8,513 nt of DNA, taken from the NCBI GenBank assembly GCA_023436395.1, contig JAEZJJ010000021.1, forward strand, positions 1 to 8,513, written 5' to 3'. Shown one piece after another: positions 1 to 5,685 of this stretch (positions within the stretch are counted from its first letter, which is position 1; each line of letters begins with the position of its first letter). The translations under genes were made by a program, and so were the position numbers. This DNA comes from Bacillota bacterium. Its GTDB lineage: Bacteria > Bacillota > Clostridia > Lachnospirales > Cellulosilyticaceae. The notes under the pieces are model-generated. The model did not search any database. It was not told where the DNA came from and saw only the letters and a list, made by a program, of their open reading frames with translations.

Positions 1-29
1 TTCATAAAATCCTTTATAATAAGTTCCAT
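1..29 (-). CDS. 5' end of an unidentified gene (partial, runs off the left edge)
   Basis: Read on the minus strand, an ATG at 29-27 is followed by nine open codons (MELIIKDFM) before the window ends. It is preceded by a textbook Shine-Dalgarno, AAAAGGAGA, whose GGAG lies at 41-38, with an 8-nt gap to the ATG. An extended -10 promoter lies just upstream. The fragment is too short to identify; such an N-terminus would suit many families, including ABC ATPases, but this is not evidence. The call rests on the ribosome binding site and start codon, not on homology. The Shine-Dalgarno is part of a strong hairpin (31-92), described separately. Confidence 0.6.
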
Positions 30-30
30 A

Positions 31-92
31 AGAGATTCTCCTTTTGTTTAATGTGGTTTAGCGATTTCATTATACCAAAAGGATGAATCTCT
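31..92 (-). promoter_or_regulatory. leader hairpin that sequesters the Shine-Dalgarno of the gene at 29
   Basis: Positions 31-46 pair with 76-92 as a 16-bp stem with a single bulge at 84: AGAGATTC pairs with GAATCTCT, and TCCTTTTG with CAAAAGGA. In a minus-strand transcript the whole AAAAGGAG ribosome binding site of the left-edge gene lies inside this stem. Read on the plus strand, the same hairpin is followed by a T run (93-97), so it could also terminate transcription arriving from the left. The base pairing is seen directly. Translational occlusion of read-through transcripts is inferred by analogy with leaders that protect transposase genes. Confidence 0.55.
69..77 (-). promoter_or_regulatory. 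extended -10 promoter (TGGTATAAT) inside the hairpin loop
   Basis: On the minus strand 77-69 reads TGGTATAAT, a consensus -10 with the TGn extension. No good -35 is seen 17 bp upstream, which is tolerable for an extended -10. A transcript would start near position 62, inside the hairpin loop. It would therefore lack the 5' arm that pairs with the Shine-Dalgarno, leaving translation of the left-edge gene open. Confidence 0.5.
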
Positions 93-184
93 TTTTTAAA
101 TTTTTCCTACAATAATTTTACACTAACGTTCGACATCAGGCTTCTTCACCTTGTGAGTGTATGTCTGATATAATTTTGTATAAT

Positions 185-265
185 TTATTTCTTCCAGTAT
201 GTAGTAAGGAGTCGATCGGAATCATCTGGTACAACCACTGCTTCGAAATCTATAGAGTGGGAGTA
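185..265 (-). pseudogene. short coding-like C-terminal remnant, unidentified
   Basis: On the minus strand, codons from 265 down to a TAA at 187-185 spell a peptide ending DFEAVVVPDDSDRLLTTYWK plus one further K. It looks like the last beta-strands of a real protein, with alternating hydrophobics and a VVPD-x-D-x-LLTTY pattern. A TAG immediately upstream (268-266) and no start codon with a ribosome binding site argue that only a 3' fragment remains. The ending is loosely reminiscent of small toxin or nuclease folds, but I do not recognise the family. The opposite strand is also open here, so chance is possible. The rest of 98-378 shows no intact gene. Confidence 0.3.
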
Positions 266-378
266 CTAATAAGCACTTCTAAGCCCAGTATACTGTCTGT
301 GTTGTTTTCATTGTTGAACATACACTTATTATAACAACAAAGTCAGGGGGTTATTCCCTACCAATAATTTATATAAAA

Positions 379-429
379 GTGGGGCTATCGCCCAACTAGT
401 CTAATTGATTAATTGTGCGATAGCCCCAC
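379..429 (-). terminator. rho-independent terminator of tRNA-Gln
   Basis: A perfect 13-bp stem, GTGGGGCTATCGC (379-391) with GCGATAGCCCCAC (417-429), encloses a 25-nt loop. On the minus strand it is followed by TTTTATATAAAT. It begins 8 nt past the tRNA 3' end. No T run follows on the plus side, so it acts on the minus strand. Confidence 0.85.
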
Positions 430-437
430 TCTTGAAA

Positions 438-509
438 CTGAGCTGGAAGGATTCGAACCTTCGGATGCCGGAATCAGAATCCGGTGCCTTACCACTTGGC
501 GACAACTCA
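438..509 (-). tRNA. tRNA-Gln, anticodon CUG
   Basis: The minus strand folds into a full 72-nt cloverleaf. The acceptor stem TGAGTTG pairs with CAGCTCA with one G-U. The D arm contains AAGTGGTAA. The anticodon stem CCGGA/TCCGG encloses the loop TTCTGAT, giving anticodon CUG for the codon CAG. The T arm is GAAGG-TTCGAAT-CCTTC. The discriminator base is G and no CCA is encoded, so CCA must be added by tRNA nucleotidyltransferase. It forms a single-gene unit with its own promoter and terminator. Confidence 0.95.
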
Positions 510-521
510 ATATCCTCTATT

Positions 522-550
522 ATTTTACTATTGTTTTCCCATTATTTCAA
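522..550 (-). promoter_or_regulatory. promoter of tRNA-Gln
   Basis: On the minus strand TTGAAA (550-545) is separated by exactly 17 bp from TAAAAT (527-522). The -10 ends 12 nt before the tRNA 5' end, suiting a very short leader. Confidence 0.75.
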
Positions 551-579
551 CTCAATTATGTCCTATTTATATTTTAAAT

Positions 580-592
580 TATAATGATCATT
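580..592 (+). promoter_or_regulatory. possible -10 and overlapping palindrome upstream of the CxxC protein gene
   Basis: TATAAT at 580-585 is a consensus -10 hexamer but has only a poor -35 (TATGTC, 17 bp upstream). A perfect 10-bp palindrome AATGATCATT (583-592) overlaps its end and could be an operator. A transcript from here would have a leader of about 105 nt before the ATG at 698. The surrounding 510-680 is very AT-rich, so a chance hexamer is possible. Confidence 0.25.
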
Positions 593-697
593 CTTATATT
601 TATATTAATCATTTCTTGTTTTTCTACCTATACATATTCATTTTCATTCAAGTTGTACGATATATATATTATCATGTAAATAAGGAGGGTTTGTACA

Positions 698-1288
698 ATG
701 TCTCATTTTGAATATAAATTACAACAACTTACAACCTTCCTAGGAGAAAAAAAATTAAAACAATTAGGCTTACTAACTTGCGATACCTGCAACCTTATTA
801 TGTCCCAGTCTTATAATCTAGCTTCTGATACTAACTTTTCTGATTCAGAGCATTTAACCTCTGAAGAAATCCAACAAATTAATGAGCAGTTTTTTAATAC
901 TACCTTACTTCAATCTCCTTTCTTAGACTCTAATCAAGAATCTACTATTAATTTTAAAATCGTAGAAAACTCGCCTATAAAAGACATTACACCTATTACA
1001 AATAGTATTTTCTCTGTGTATGAGGAATCATCTCAACCCATTGAGGACCTTATAAAAGAACTTCTATTAAAACTTACAACGACCAATCCTACTACAAATA
1101 CTAATTTAGGAATAGGGTATATCTATAACCTATATCCCCCTGCTCCACCTCATGCTCTTACTTGTACAGAGTGCAACCGCCTTTATACCATTGCTCAGCC
1201 AGTATTACAGCTTGTCCCCTTACCTGTAATGCTCACTCCCACTGAATATGAAATACTAAAAGGTGTCTATGTAGATATTATCCTATAA
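698..1288 (+). CDS. unknown protein with two CxxC motifs
   Basis: This is a 196-aa protein I do not recognise. The ATG at 698 is preceded by AAGGAGGG (682-689) at an 8-nt gap, so the start is secure. There is no signal peptide or membrane segment, which suggests a cytoplasmic protein. Its only four cysteines form two CxxC pairs far apart, C28-D-T-C31 near the N-terminus and C156-T-E-C159 near the C-terminus. This spacing suits a split zinc knuckle formed when the two ends meet, or a redox pair; zinc binding is inference. The middle (about 35-135) is rich in Ser, Thr, Asn and Glu and is probably flexible or helical, and residues 146-151 are proline-rich. It lies 93 nt upstream of the membrane protein gene on the same strand. 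Only a weak hairpin separates them, so co-transcription is possible. Confidence 0.8.
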   Translation: MSHFEYKLQQLTTFLGEKKLKQLGLLTCDTCNLIMSQSYNLASDTNFSDSEHLTSEEIQQINEQFFNTTLLQSPFLDSNQESTINFKIVENSPIKDITPITNSIFSVYEESSQPIEDLIKELLLKLTTTNPTTNTNLGIGYIYNLYPPAPPHALTCTECNRLYTIAQPVLQLVPLPVMLTPTEYEILKGVYVDIIL

Positions 1289-1319
1289 AGCAAATAGCTT
1301 TTAAAATCTTTAAAATATT

Positions 1320-1360
1320 TTGATTTTTAATTGTTATTATGATAGTATTGATTTGATAAT
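1320..1360 (+). promoter_or_regulatory. candidate promoter(s) of the membrane protein gene
   Basis: Two overlapping candidates are visible. One is TTGATT (1320-1325), a 17-bp gap and TAGTAT (1343-1348). The other is TTGTTA (1331-1336), an 18-bp gap and GATAAT (1355-1360). Both lie just upstream of the ribosome binding site AGGGGGAG (1369-1376). The AT-rich context makes either uncertain. Confidence 0.35.
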
Positions 1361-1381
1361 ATATTATTAGGGGGAGCAAAA

Positions 1382-2260
1382 ATGGAAACCAAGTATTATA
1401 AAGCAAAAAATTCATTTTCACCAGTTAGTTTTATTGTCATTTTAGTAGCTACTTTTATTTTAGGTTCTGTATTAAGCTGGCCTTATCTGTGGTTAGAAGA
1501 AAAAATTCCTTTTATTTATCTTAATGTTTTAATTCCCGTAGGTACAGGTGTTATTTTAGGTGTTGCAATAGGAAAGATTGCTAAGGTTCTAAAAATGCAC
1601 TCTCCTATTTTTGGTATACTTTCTATTTTTATTGGTTATTTAGGGATCACAGTCATTAAATGGGCAATGTATGTCTATAATCTATTTTTTGTTGATTCTG
1701 GGATATCCTTCTTTGAAGGCATGAAACTCGTTCTTACAAGTCCAGCTGAATTTTGGGAGACTATTGGTTACATTAACTCACTAGGAACATGGGGTTTATC
1801 AGAATCTGGCAACGTAACAGGCATTCTATTATGGATTGTATGGATTTGTGAATTTGTACTTTTATTTGGTTGTTTTGCAGCTATGTTTTATACTGAAATT
1901 GATATTCCTTTTGTTGATAAAGATAATAATTGGGCGGTTAAGTACGGTACAAAATTTGAGTTTACCTATTTTAATGTTGCTGATATGTCTAGAACTATTG
2001 AAAATGATCCAAATACATTATTCCTCTATCCTAGATTACAAAGGGCTGGAGCTAAAGTAGATTATGTCTCAGCTGAACTTTATCGTTCCCAAGATAGCGG
2101 TCTTAACTATCTTACTATAAGTACTCATACCTTAGATAACAAGGGTAATTATTCAAATAATAAAGTTATTAAACACCTTATTGTAGATTGGGATTTTGTC
2201 AATAATCTTATTAATAATACATATACAGGTCCCGAAGAACAAGTATCTGAATCCATATAA
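1382..2260 (+). CDS. unknown integral membrane protein with C-terminal soluble domain
   Basis: This is a 292-aa protein of no family I recognise. AGGGGGAG (1369-1376) lies 5 nt before the ATG. Four hydrophobic segments are visible at about residues 14-33, 45-67, 75-103 and 147-170. An extracytoplasmic or amphipathic stretch lies between the third and fourth, and a soluble tail of about 120 residues (171-292) follows. The tail has alternating beta-like segments (FEFTYFNVADMS, LNYLTISTHTL, KHLIVDWDFVNNL) and an acidic end. A membrane anchor with an attached sensing or binding domain is a reasonable reading, but no catalytic motif can be seen. The gene follows the CxxC protein gene and ends at a bidirectional terminator. 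With no strong terminator upstream, the two may be co-expressed or merely adjacent. Confidence 0.8.
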   Translation: METKYYKAKNSFSPVSFIVILVATFILGSVLSWPYLWLEEKIPFIYLNVLIPVGTGVILGVAIGKIAKVLKMHSPIFGILSIFIGYLGITVIKWAMYVYNLFFVDSGISFFEGMKLVLTSPAEFWETIGYINSLGTWGLSESGNVTGILLWIVWICEFVLLFGCFAAMFYTEIDIPFVDKDNNWAVKYGTKFEFTYFNVADMSRTIENDPNTLFLYPRLQRAGAKVDYVSAELYRSQDSGLNYLTISTHTLDNKGNYSNNKVIKHLIVDWDFVNNLINNTYTGPEEQVSESI

Positions 2261-2268
2261 TTTCTAAT

Positions 2269-2372
2269 AAAAGAACTATAAATCTAGCATTGTGAACTCC
2301 CCCTATAAGTTAGGCCTAAAAATCCAACTTATCTGAGGTACATCATTGTTGTACTAGACTTATAGTTCTTTT
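2269..2372. terminator. large bidirectional terminator palindrome between convergent genes
   Basis: AAAAGAACTATAA (2269-2281) pairs perfectly with TTATAGTTCTTTT (2360-2372). After one mismatch TCTAG (2283-2287) pairs with CTAGA (2354-2358). An inner ATAAGTT/AACTTAT stem with GG/CC continues the symmetry. On the plus strand the stem ends in TTCTTTTTT, and on the minus strand in TTCTTTTATT. It separates the plus-strand membrane protein gene from the minus-strand permease gene, whose stop lies 3 nt beyond the stem. At about 104 nt it is much longer than an ordinary terminator. Confidence 0.8.
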
Positions 2373-2375
2373 TTA

Positions 2376-3977
2376 CTATCCCATTTCCATTGAATTAAAT
2401 ACACCATTAGCAAAAACTCCAATAATAAAAGCAATCATTATATTCCATAAACTCATAGCCCCTAAAATAATACCTAGTAGTCCACTAATACCACCTAATA
2501 CACCCAAAACTTTTAAACTCACATAGGCACCTAAAAGTATCCCCGGCGTCTCCATACCAATGGCGATCAGGTAATATAGCACAAAGAAAATCCCCTTATT
2601 TGCAATACTTCCTATTAACCGCTGAGATAAGAGATTAAGTGCAATTAAAAAAATTTCAAAGGATACCCTGAGTAAAACACCTAACCCTATTAAACTAATG
2701 GGTATTTTTAATATGATACCAAGTACACCTAGAATAAGTATATTTTCAACTAAGCACCTCACACAACCTTCTAATGCTGAAAAAATAAACTTTTGAAATC
2801 CACTAGCAGGTAGTAAGTATATATAATGACACTGAAGTTCCATTGACCAACGTTCTACTCTCATAAGGAGTACTTGTAAATAGAGCATAAACATTAAGAT
2901 GCATACAAACAATACTTGTTCGTCTAATTGAAACATCCTTTTTAGTACATAAGTTGTTCCAACTGCCACTAGACATTGTATTATTGTGCCTGCATTTATA
3001 AGAGTTTTATGACTACGTTTGCCTTCAATTAAATGCTTATAGAAAATAGTTGTTGCACCTTTTCCCTTGCCAATTCCTCCTTGCTTAATTTCTATCTTCT
3101 TCGTAGCAGTAGTATCCCCTAAAAACTTCCCATCTTTAAGTTTTTGTTGAAAAGCTTCTCTTTGCTCTGTAGCAGCTATAACCTCTTCATAATATTCTAT
3201 ACTCTTAACTAATATACTCCTTAACATCCAAACAAGTACTGGGATATATAATAGAGCATAACTAAACATTCCTTCCCATTCCCCAATCAGTCCTTTACCT
3301 ACAATGGTCCCACTCCATCCCCCTAAAGGTACTAAGCTTAGTAGTAGACTAATATTTTGTAATGCATCCCATAATCTTTCTCCTGTCTGAACCTGATAAA
3401 TTACGCTCCCTACTAAAACACCTAAGCTAGCTATAAGTATGCCTTTAACTTGACTTTTCTTTTTAGGGCTTCCATTTATGTAAATATACAAAAGCATACT
3501 GACAACCTGTAAGACAGCAAGATAAATGAAGTATCCTAATAAAATAAATAAACACTGCCATAAGCTAATGCCATATGTACTTCTTATCCTAGGAATTTGA
3601 AATGCCAGTATAACTCCAATAAATATATTGGTACTCATTTGTTTCAATAAACCATAGAGTAAAACGCTTTTTTCTGAAACAGGGGCAGAAAACAATAAAT
3701 TAACATCATACAATTTAAAAAAGGTAGTTCCTTTATCTATTCCATCGTAAATTACTACATAAAATATCAACAAAAAGAGTAGGGTGATAATCATTTGTAA
3801 CTCTTTAATATCCCTTAGTGGTTGCATCACCTCCACAGGTTTTATAAAAGAAATAAACATACTAAATCCAATAAATCCAACTATTAGAATAGTGCCTATT
3901 AGTTTTAATGGATGCCTAATCAAATCTAAAACATAGTTCTTGAGCTGTTTTCTAAAAAGATATGAAAATAAATACAT
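2376..3977 (-). CDS. ABC exporter permease (putative ABC_export family)
   Basis: This is a 533-aa polytopic membrane protein with roughly ten to twelve hydrophobic segments in two halves, about 25-235 and 325-525. They are joined by a charged cytoplasmic linker of about 60-90 residues rich in Lys, Glu and Gln (around 255-320). The N-terminus (MYLFSYLFRKQLKNYV) is an amphipathic lead-in typical of ABC-2-like permeases. The length and two-half layout match the Firmicutes 'putative ABC exporter' permeases (PF16962) as I know them, though I could not search. It would form the transmembrane part of an exporter with the ATPase encoded just upstream; the substrate is unknown. Its ATG overlaps the ATPase stop codon (TAATG), and AAAGGAGAGG lies just upstream inside the ATPase gene, so translation is coupled. 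It ends at the bidirectional terminator. Confidence 0.85.
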   Translation of the reverse strand: MYLFSYLFRKQLKNYVLDLIRHPLKLIGTILIVGFIGFSMFISFIKPVEVMQPLRDIKELQMIITLLFLLIFYVVIYDGIDKGTTFFKLYDVNLLFSAPVSEKSVLLYGLLKQMSTNIFIGVILAFQIPRIRSTYGISLWQCLFILLGYFIYLAVLQVVSMLLYIYINGSPKKKSQVKGILIASLGVLVGSVIYQVQTGERLWDALQNISLLLSLVPLGGWSGTIVGKGLIGEWEGMFSYALLYIPVLVWMLRSILVKSIEYYEEVIAATEQREAFQQKLKDGKFLGDTTATKKIEIKQGGIGKGKGATTIFYKHLIEGKRSHKTLINAGTIIQCLVAVGTTYVLKRMFQLDEQVLFVCILMFMLYLQVLLMRVERWSMELQCHYIYLLPASGFQKFIFSALEGCVRCLVENILILGVLGIILKIPISLIGLGVLLRVSFEIFLIALNLLSQRLIGSIANKGIFFVLYYLIAIGMETPGILLGAYVSLKVLGVLGGISGLLGIILGAMSLWNIMIAFIIGVFANGVFNSMEMG

Positions 3978-4678
3978 TAGATTTCCTCTCCTTTTATAGT
4001 GGTTTCAAAAAAGCTTTCTTCCAAGCTTTTCTCAAACATTTCAGCCTTTGTGTTTATTCCTATAAATTCTCCATTTTTCATAATATACGCTACATCCCAA
4101 TAATCCTCTATACTCTCTATCATATGCGTACTGATAAGAAGAACCCTTTTTTCTTCCTTTAGCTCTAAAAATAATTTCTTTAATCCTTTTATAGCATAAG
4201 GGTCTAATCCTATCATAGGTTCATCAAAAATGACGACTTCTGGCTTATGTAAAAGACCACAACATATACTCACCTTCTGCTGCATTCCTTTGGAAAGTTC
4301 TGTACTTAACTTATCTTTCTTATCTAAAATCTCAAATCGCTGTAATAGTTCTTCTCCGTATATTTCCCATCCCTCAACTTTATAGGCTCTTGCAATAAAT
4401 TCTAAGTGTTCCCAAACAGTTAAAAGAGGATACAAACAAGGCATTTCTGGTATATATCCCATTTTGCGTTTAGCACTAATGGTCTTATTTAAGTCATTTC
4501 CTATATAAATATCTCCTGTAAATCGTAATAATCCTACTATAGCCTTAATAAGTGTAGATTTTCCTGCTCCATTAGGTCCTAGTAAAATTCCAATTTCTCC
4601 TTCTTTAAGTTCAAAACTCAGGTCATTATTAGCCATTAACTTTCCATACTTTTTGGTAACATGATTAACTCTTAGAAT
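3977..4678 (-). CDS. ABC transporter ATP-binding protein, probable AUU start
   Basis: This 233-aa nucleotide-binding subunit powers the permease encoded next to it. Motifs in order are Walker A GPNGAGKST (34-42), a Q-loop region GYIPE (74-78) with Glu in place of Gln as in many ABC-2 type ATPases, signature LSKGMQQK (128-135), Walker B VVIFDEP (148-154), D-loop GLDP and switch His185 in STH. The start matters. The first ATG (4636) would remove the conserved first strand, yet the in-frame codons above it read LRVNHVTKKYGKL, an obvious ABC N-terminus. Between the upstream stop and 4636 there is no ATG, GTG or TTG. An ATT at 4678-4676 sits 7 nt after GGGGG and fits as the start. The extended -10 promoter at 4699-4707 implies a leader of only about 14 nt. 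The gene is divergent from the GNAT gene. Confidence 0.9.
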   Translation of the reverse strand: MLRVNHVTKKYGKLMANNDLSFELKEGEIGILLGPNGAGKSTLIKAIVGLLRFTGDIYIGNDLNKTISAKRKMGYIPEMPCLYPLLTVWEHLEFIARAYKVEGWEIYGEELLQRFEILDKKDKLSTELSKGMQQKVSICCGLLHKPEVVIFDEPMIGLDPYAIKGLKKLFLELKEEKRVLLISTHMIESIEDYWDVAYIMKNGEFIGINTKAEMFEKSLEESFFETTIKGEEI

Positions 4679-4698
4679 AAAATCGCCCCCTTGTACTT

Positions 4699-4707
4699 AT
4701 TATATCA
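4699..4707 (-). promoter_or_regulatory. extended -10 promoter of the ABC exporter operon
   Basis: On the minus strand 4707-4699 reads TGATATAAT, a perfect -10 with TGn extension. The -35 region (ATATTA at 17 bp) is weak. Initiation near 4692 would place the GGGGG ribosome binding site (4690-4686) almost at the 5' end of the mRNA. Confidence 0.65.
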
Positions 4708-4722
4708 AAACAGCAGAACAAT

Positions 4723-4752
4723 AATATGATTATTTTTGTTTTAAATCATATT
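4723..4752. repeat. inverted repeat AATATGATT/AATCATATT in the divergent control region
   Basis: AATATGATT (4723-4731) and AATCATATT (4744-4752) are perfect 9-bp inverted copies 12 bp apart, just upstream of the ABC promoter. A third copy, AATATGAT (4770-4777), overlaps the start of the GNAT -10 element. Three copies between two divergent promoters suggest an operator for a shared regulator. The AT-rich context makes chance a real alternative. Confidence 0.4.
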
Positions 4753-4773
4753 CTATATTTTTCTAAGCAAATA

Positions 4774-4782
4774 TGATATACT
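4774..4782 (+). promoter_or_regulatory. extended -10 promoter of the GNAT gene
   Basis: TGATATACT (4774-4782) is a near-consensus -10 with TGn extension and a weak -35 (TATATT) 17 bp upstream. It would give a leader of about 50 nt before the start at 4842. Confidence 0.55.
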
Positions 4783-4841
4783 ACTCCTATTTAAAGCCCT
4801 AAAATAAAAAATAATATTGTTTAGATCAAGGAGATGATTTT

Positions 4842-5276
4842 ATTAACATTAGAAAATTAGATCAAACTGATCTTCCTAGTGCCATTAACTTGGTATTAAA
4901 TGTATTTATGCTATATGAAGCACCTGGGTATTGTGAAGAGGGAGTTGAACATTTTAAAAAGTGCCTCAATGACACAGAATGGACAAATTCTTTGCTTTGG
5001 TTTGGGGCATACATAGAACATGCTCTCGTAGGCATAATTGCTACACGAAATAATGATAGTCATATTGCATTATTTTTTGTAAAAGAAAACTATCATAATC
5101 AAGGAATTGGAAGAAAACTTTTTAATACACTTCTTTCAGACACTAGTGCGCAATCTATTACTGTTAATTCTTCTCCATATGCAGTTGAAATCTATACTCG
5201 CCTAGGCTTTCATAAAACACAAGATGAACAATTAACAGATGGTATAAGATATACTCCTATGCTATATACCCGGTAA
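4842..5276 (+). CDS. GNAT family N-acetyltransferase, probable AUU start
   Basis: This is a 144-aa acetyl-CoA-dependent acyltransferase of the Gcn5-related fold; its substrate is unknown. The acetyl-CoA pyrophosphate-binding motif A is clear as VKENYHNQGIGRKLFNTLL (about 80-98), with Q-G-I-G-R at 87-91 following strand IALFFV. The C-terminal part has the usual YAVEIYTRLGF (113-123) motif B region and the final strand. The start is unusual. The conserved N-terminus NIRKLDQTDLPSAINLVLNV lies upstream of the first standard start (TTG at 4890), which itself has no Shine-Dalgarno. AAGGAG (4828-4833) lies 8 nt before an ATT at 4842, giving MNIRKLDQTDL, a common GNAT beginning. No ATG, GTG or TTG exists in frame from the upstream stop (4812) to 4890. 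An ATG at 4834 is out of frame and stops after eight codons. The gene ends near the terminator at 5332. Confidence 0.85.
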   Translation: MNIRKLDQTDLPSAINLVLNVFMLYEAPGYCEEGVEHFKKCLNDTEWTNSLLWFGAYIEHALVGIIATRNNDSHIALFFVKENYHNQGIGRKLFNTLLSDTSAQSITVNSSPYAVEIYTRLGFHKTQDEQLTDGIRYTPMLYTR

Positions 5277-5331
5277 TCTAAAAATTAACTTCTTATGTAA
5301 GAAAACGAATCAATGTTTATATTTATAAAAT

Positions 5332-5366
5332 AAAAAAGGTTATGAGGATATCTCATAACCTTTTTT
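5332..5366. terminator. bidirectional terminator between GNAT and tRNA-Gly
   Basis: A perfect 15-bp stem, AAAAAAGGTTATGAG (5332-5346) with CTCATAACCTTTTTT (5352-5366), encloses a 5-nt loop. It gives T runs on both strands, so it serves the convergent GNAT gene (plus) and the 5S-tRNA-Gly unit (minus). It ends 2 nt from the tRNA 3' end. Confidence 0.9.
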
Positions 5367-5368
5367 AG

Positions 5369-5439
5369 AGCGGGTGATGGGAATCGAACCCACGTAGTCA
5401 GCTTGGAAGGCTGAAGTTCTACCATTGAACTACACCCGC
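5369..5439 (-). tRNA. tRNA-Gly, anticodon UCC
   Basis: The 71-nt minus-strand cloverleaf has acceptor stem GCGGGTG/CACCCGC with discriminator U, as is usual for tRNA-Gly. The D arm is GTTC-AATGGTA-GAAC. The anticodon stem TCAGC/GCTGA encloses loop CTTCCAA (anticodon UCC, reading GGA/GGG). The T loop is TTCGATT. No CCA is encoded. It lies about 100 nt downstream of the 5S gene on the same strand and shares its promoter and terminator. Confidence 0.95.
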
Positions 5440-5477
5440 ATTCATTTATAATTAACTCTGCTTTTGAGAGATTGCTT

Positions 5478-5499
5478 TTACTTAGTTCCAACTAAGTAA
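5478..5499. repeat. 10-bp inverted repeat between 5S and tRNA-Gly
   Basis: TTACTTAGTT (5478-5487) and AACTAAGTAA (5490-5499) are perfect inverted copies separated by 2 nt. There is no T run on the minus side, so it is unlikely to terminate. It could be a processing hairpin in the 5S-tRNA precursor. Confidence 0.5.
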
Positions 5500-5535
5500 T
5501 CTGCTATCAAATGCTGTTATTTAGTAAAATCATAA

Positions 5536-5652
5536 TTTGGCAGCCACCTAATCTCCCAGTCCGTCTCCAGACAAGTACCATCGGCCGATTAGAGCTTAAC
5601 CATCGTGTTCGGAATGGGAACGGGTGTTTCCTCTAAGCGCATCGCCACCAAA
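5536..5652 (-). rRNA. rrf: 5S ribosomal RNA
   Basis: The minus strand carries a complete 5S rRNA of about 117 nt. It begins TTTGGTGGCGATGCGC, includes the conserved ACACCCGTTCCCATTCCGAA and the GGTACTTGTCTGGAGACGGA segment, and ends GTGGCTGCCAAA. The ends TTTGGTGGC and GCTGCCAAA pair as helix I. It is not adjacent to a 23S gene: the nearest 23S 3' end on the same strand is about 2.7 kb upstream, beyond an oppositely oriented protein gene. It has its own promoter (5686-5714) and is followed by tRNA-Gly. End positions are estimates to within 2-3 nt. Confidence 0.95.
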
Positions 5653-5685
5653 AATTTGTGTCATCGTTTCCCGACGACAAGTAAT

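Noticed and set aside
98..378. Possible riboswitch or small RNA in the gene-poor stretch left of tRNA-Gln
   Set aside because: Short complementary segments exist (for example ATCAG/CTGAT), but I could match no conserved core of a known riboswitch or sRNA class.
484..711. 75-codon plus-strand frame over tRNA-Gln and the following AT-rich spacer
   Set aside because: It starts inside the tRNA gene on the other strand, lacks a ribosome binding site, and its Tyr/Phe/Ile-rich product is typical of AT-rich non-coding DNA.
1289..1310. Possible terminator after the CxxC protein gene (AAAGC/GCTTT)
   Set aside because: It has only five base pairs and a poor T run, too weak to call.
1836..2060. Plus-strand frame inside the membrane protein gene
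   Set aside because: It lies in another frame of a well-supported gene, has no Shine-Dalgarno, and has low-complexity hydrophobic content.
3962..4162. Plus-strand frame opposite the ABC operon
   Set aside because: It is antisense to the permease start and the ATPase 3' end, both strongly supported by motifs and the TAATG overlap.
5285..5491. Minus-strand frame across tRNA-Gly and its terminator
   Set aside because: It translates a tRNA and a terminator hairpin and is not a gene.
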